Positions 5,952 to 6,180 of a DNA stretch of 6,180 nt are shown piece after piece. The position numbers were made by a program, and so were the translations under genes. Numbering within the stretch: position 1 is the stretch's first letter; every line of letters starts with the position of its first letter. The stretch lies in NCBI GenBank assembly GCA_027488715.1, contig JAIYBD010000221.1, positions 1 through 6,180 on the forward strand. Direction: 5' to 3'. The DNA comes from Bacteroidota bacterium (GTDB lineage: Bacteria; Bacteroidota; Bacteroidia; UBA7662; CANHCV01). A model generated the notes under the pieces. It worked only from the letters and a program-made list of their open reading frames with translations, was not told the DNA's origin and did no database searches.

Positions 5952-6180
5952 GGATGATGAACGATAGAAACCTTCTTTATCAATCAAATGAGCAACAATC
6001 TCTGGCACAAATCCATGAATAGTTAATCCGGATTTAACCCGTTCACGAACAATGGTCGATGATATTTCAATCATGGGTGTTTCAATAACTGAAATACTGG
6101 AGTGATTTTCAGCCCATGAAGGCCTTTGGTGACCAACCCTGGGATATACCAAGAGGTTGGCAATGGCCATTATTTCCTCA
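5943..6180 (-). CDS. nadD: Nicotinate-nucleotide adenylyltransferase, C-terminal part
   Basis: Transfers the adenylyl group of ATP to nicotinate mononucleotide, giving deamido-NAD+ in the cytoplasmic NAD synthesis pathway. Only the last ~79 residues lie in the window. Visible family features are LLVYPRVGH, a short strand VIETPMIEISS, the nucleotidyltransferase motif ISSTIVRERVKSG (the ISST-xx-R signature that binds the ATP phosphates), and a final helix, FVPEIVAHLIDKEGFYR. The Met at 6168-6170 is internal: the frame stays open upstream to the window edge (reading EEI before it) and the protein would otherwise lack the N-terminal Rossmann half. The gene ends in SSSCG-stop, where the final codons coincide with a DnaA box. 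It is convergent with the zinc-finger gene across the candidate origin. Confidence 0.9.
   Translation of the reverse strand, partial: EEIMAIANLLVYPRVGHQRPSWAENHSSISVIETPMIEISSTIVRERVKSGLTIHGFVPEIVAHLIDKEGFYRSSSCG

Noticed and set aside
6168..6170. ATG as the start of a 75-residue gene
   Set aside because: The frame is open upstream to the window edge and the sequence is the C-terminal part of NadD, so this Met is internal.

Overview
The window looks like chromosomal DNA of a member of the Bacteroidota, probably a Flavobacteriales-type organism. The evidence is AT-rich DNA, no convincing Shine-Dalgarno sequences, several -7 elements of the Bacteroidetes type (TAnnTTTG, two of them with a TTTG element 19 bp upstream), an extended 425-residue MetK, and a small zinc-finger protein of a kind I associate with this phylum. 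The taxonomic call is inference; no rRNA gene is present.

Layout, left to right. At 1-659 (minus) is the 5' part of a zinc/manganese-type ABC transporter substrate-binding protein. It carries one in-frame TGA, after which the same frame keeps coding recognisable family sequence to the window edge. A divergent intergenic region (660-793) holds its promoter, overlapped by a 16-bp palindrome resembling a metal-regulator operator, and the -7 element of gdhA. NADP-type glutamate dehydrogenase (gdhA, 794-2143, plus) ends in a strong intrinsic terminator. A GT-B fold glycosyltransferase (2232-3341, plus) follows and converges on metK (S-adenosylmethionine synthetase, 3389-4666, minus) across a bidirectional terminator. 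Divergent from metK are a GNAT acetyltransferase (4725-5174, plus) and, behind its own promoter, a 116-residue zinc-finger protein (5259-5609, plus). The right edge is the C-terminal part of nadD (minus, running out of the window).

The most notable region is the 333-bp gap between the convergent ends of the zinc-finger gene and nadD (5610-5942). No promoter is needed there, yet it is dense in structure: an AT-rich stretch, two perfect DnaA boxes (TTATNCACA, one forming the last codons of nadD) plus weaker ones, a near-perfect 11-bp hairpin, and five copies of ATGAAC, two of which form an inverted repeat around a DnaA box. I read this as a candidate chromosomal replication origin (oriC).

The genes are mostly housekeeping and mostly separate transcription units: nitrogen assimilation (gdhA), methyl-donor synthesis (metK), NAD synthesis (nadD), metal uptake and surface glycosylation. 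They form no single pathway. I see no mobile element, CRISPR array, tRNA or rRNA.
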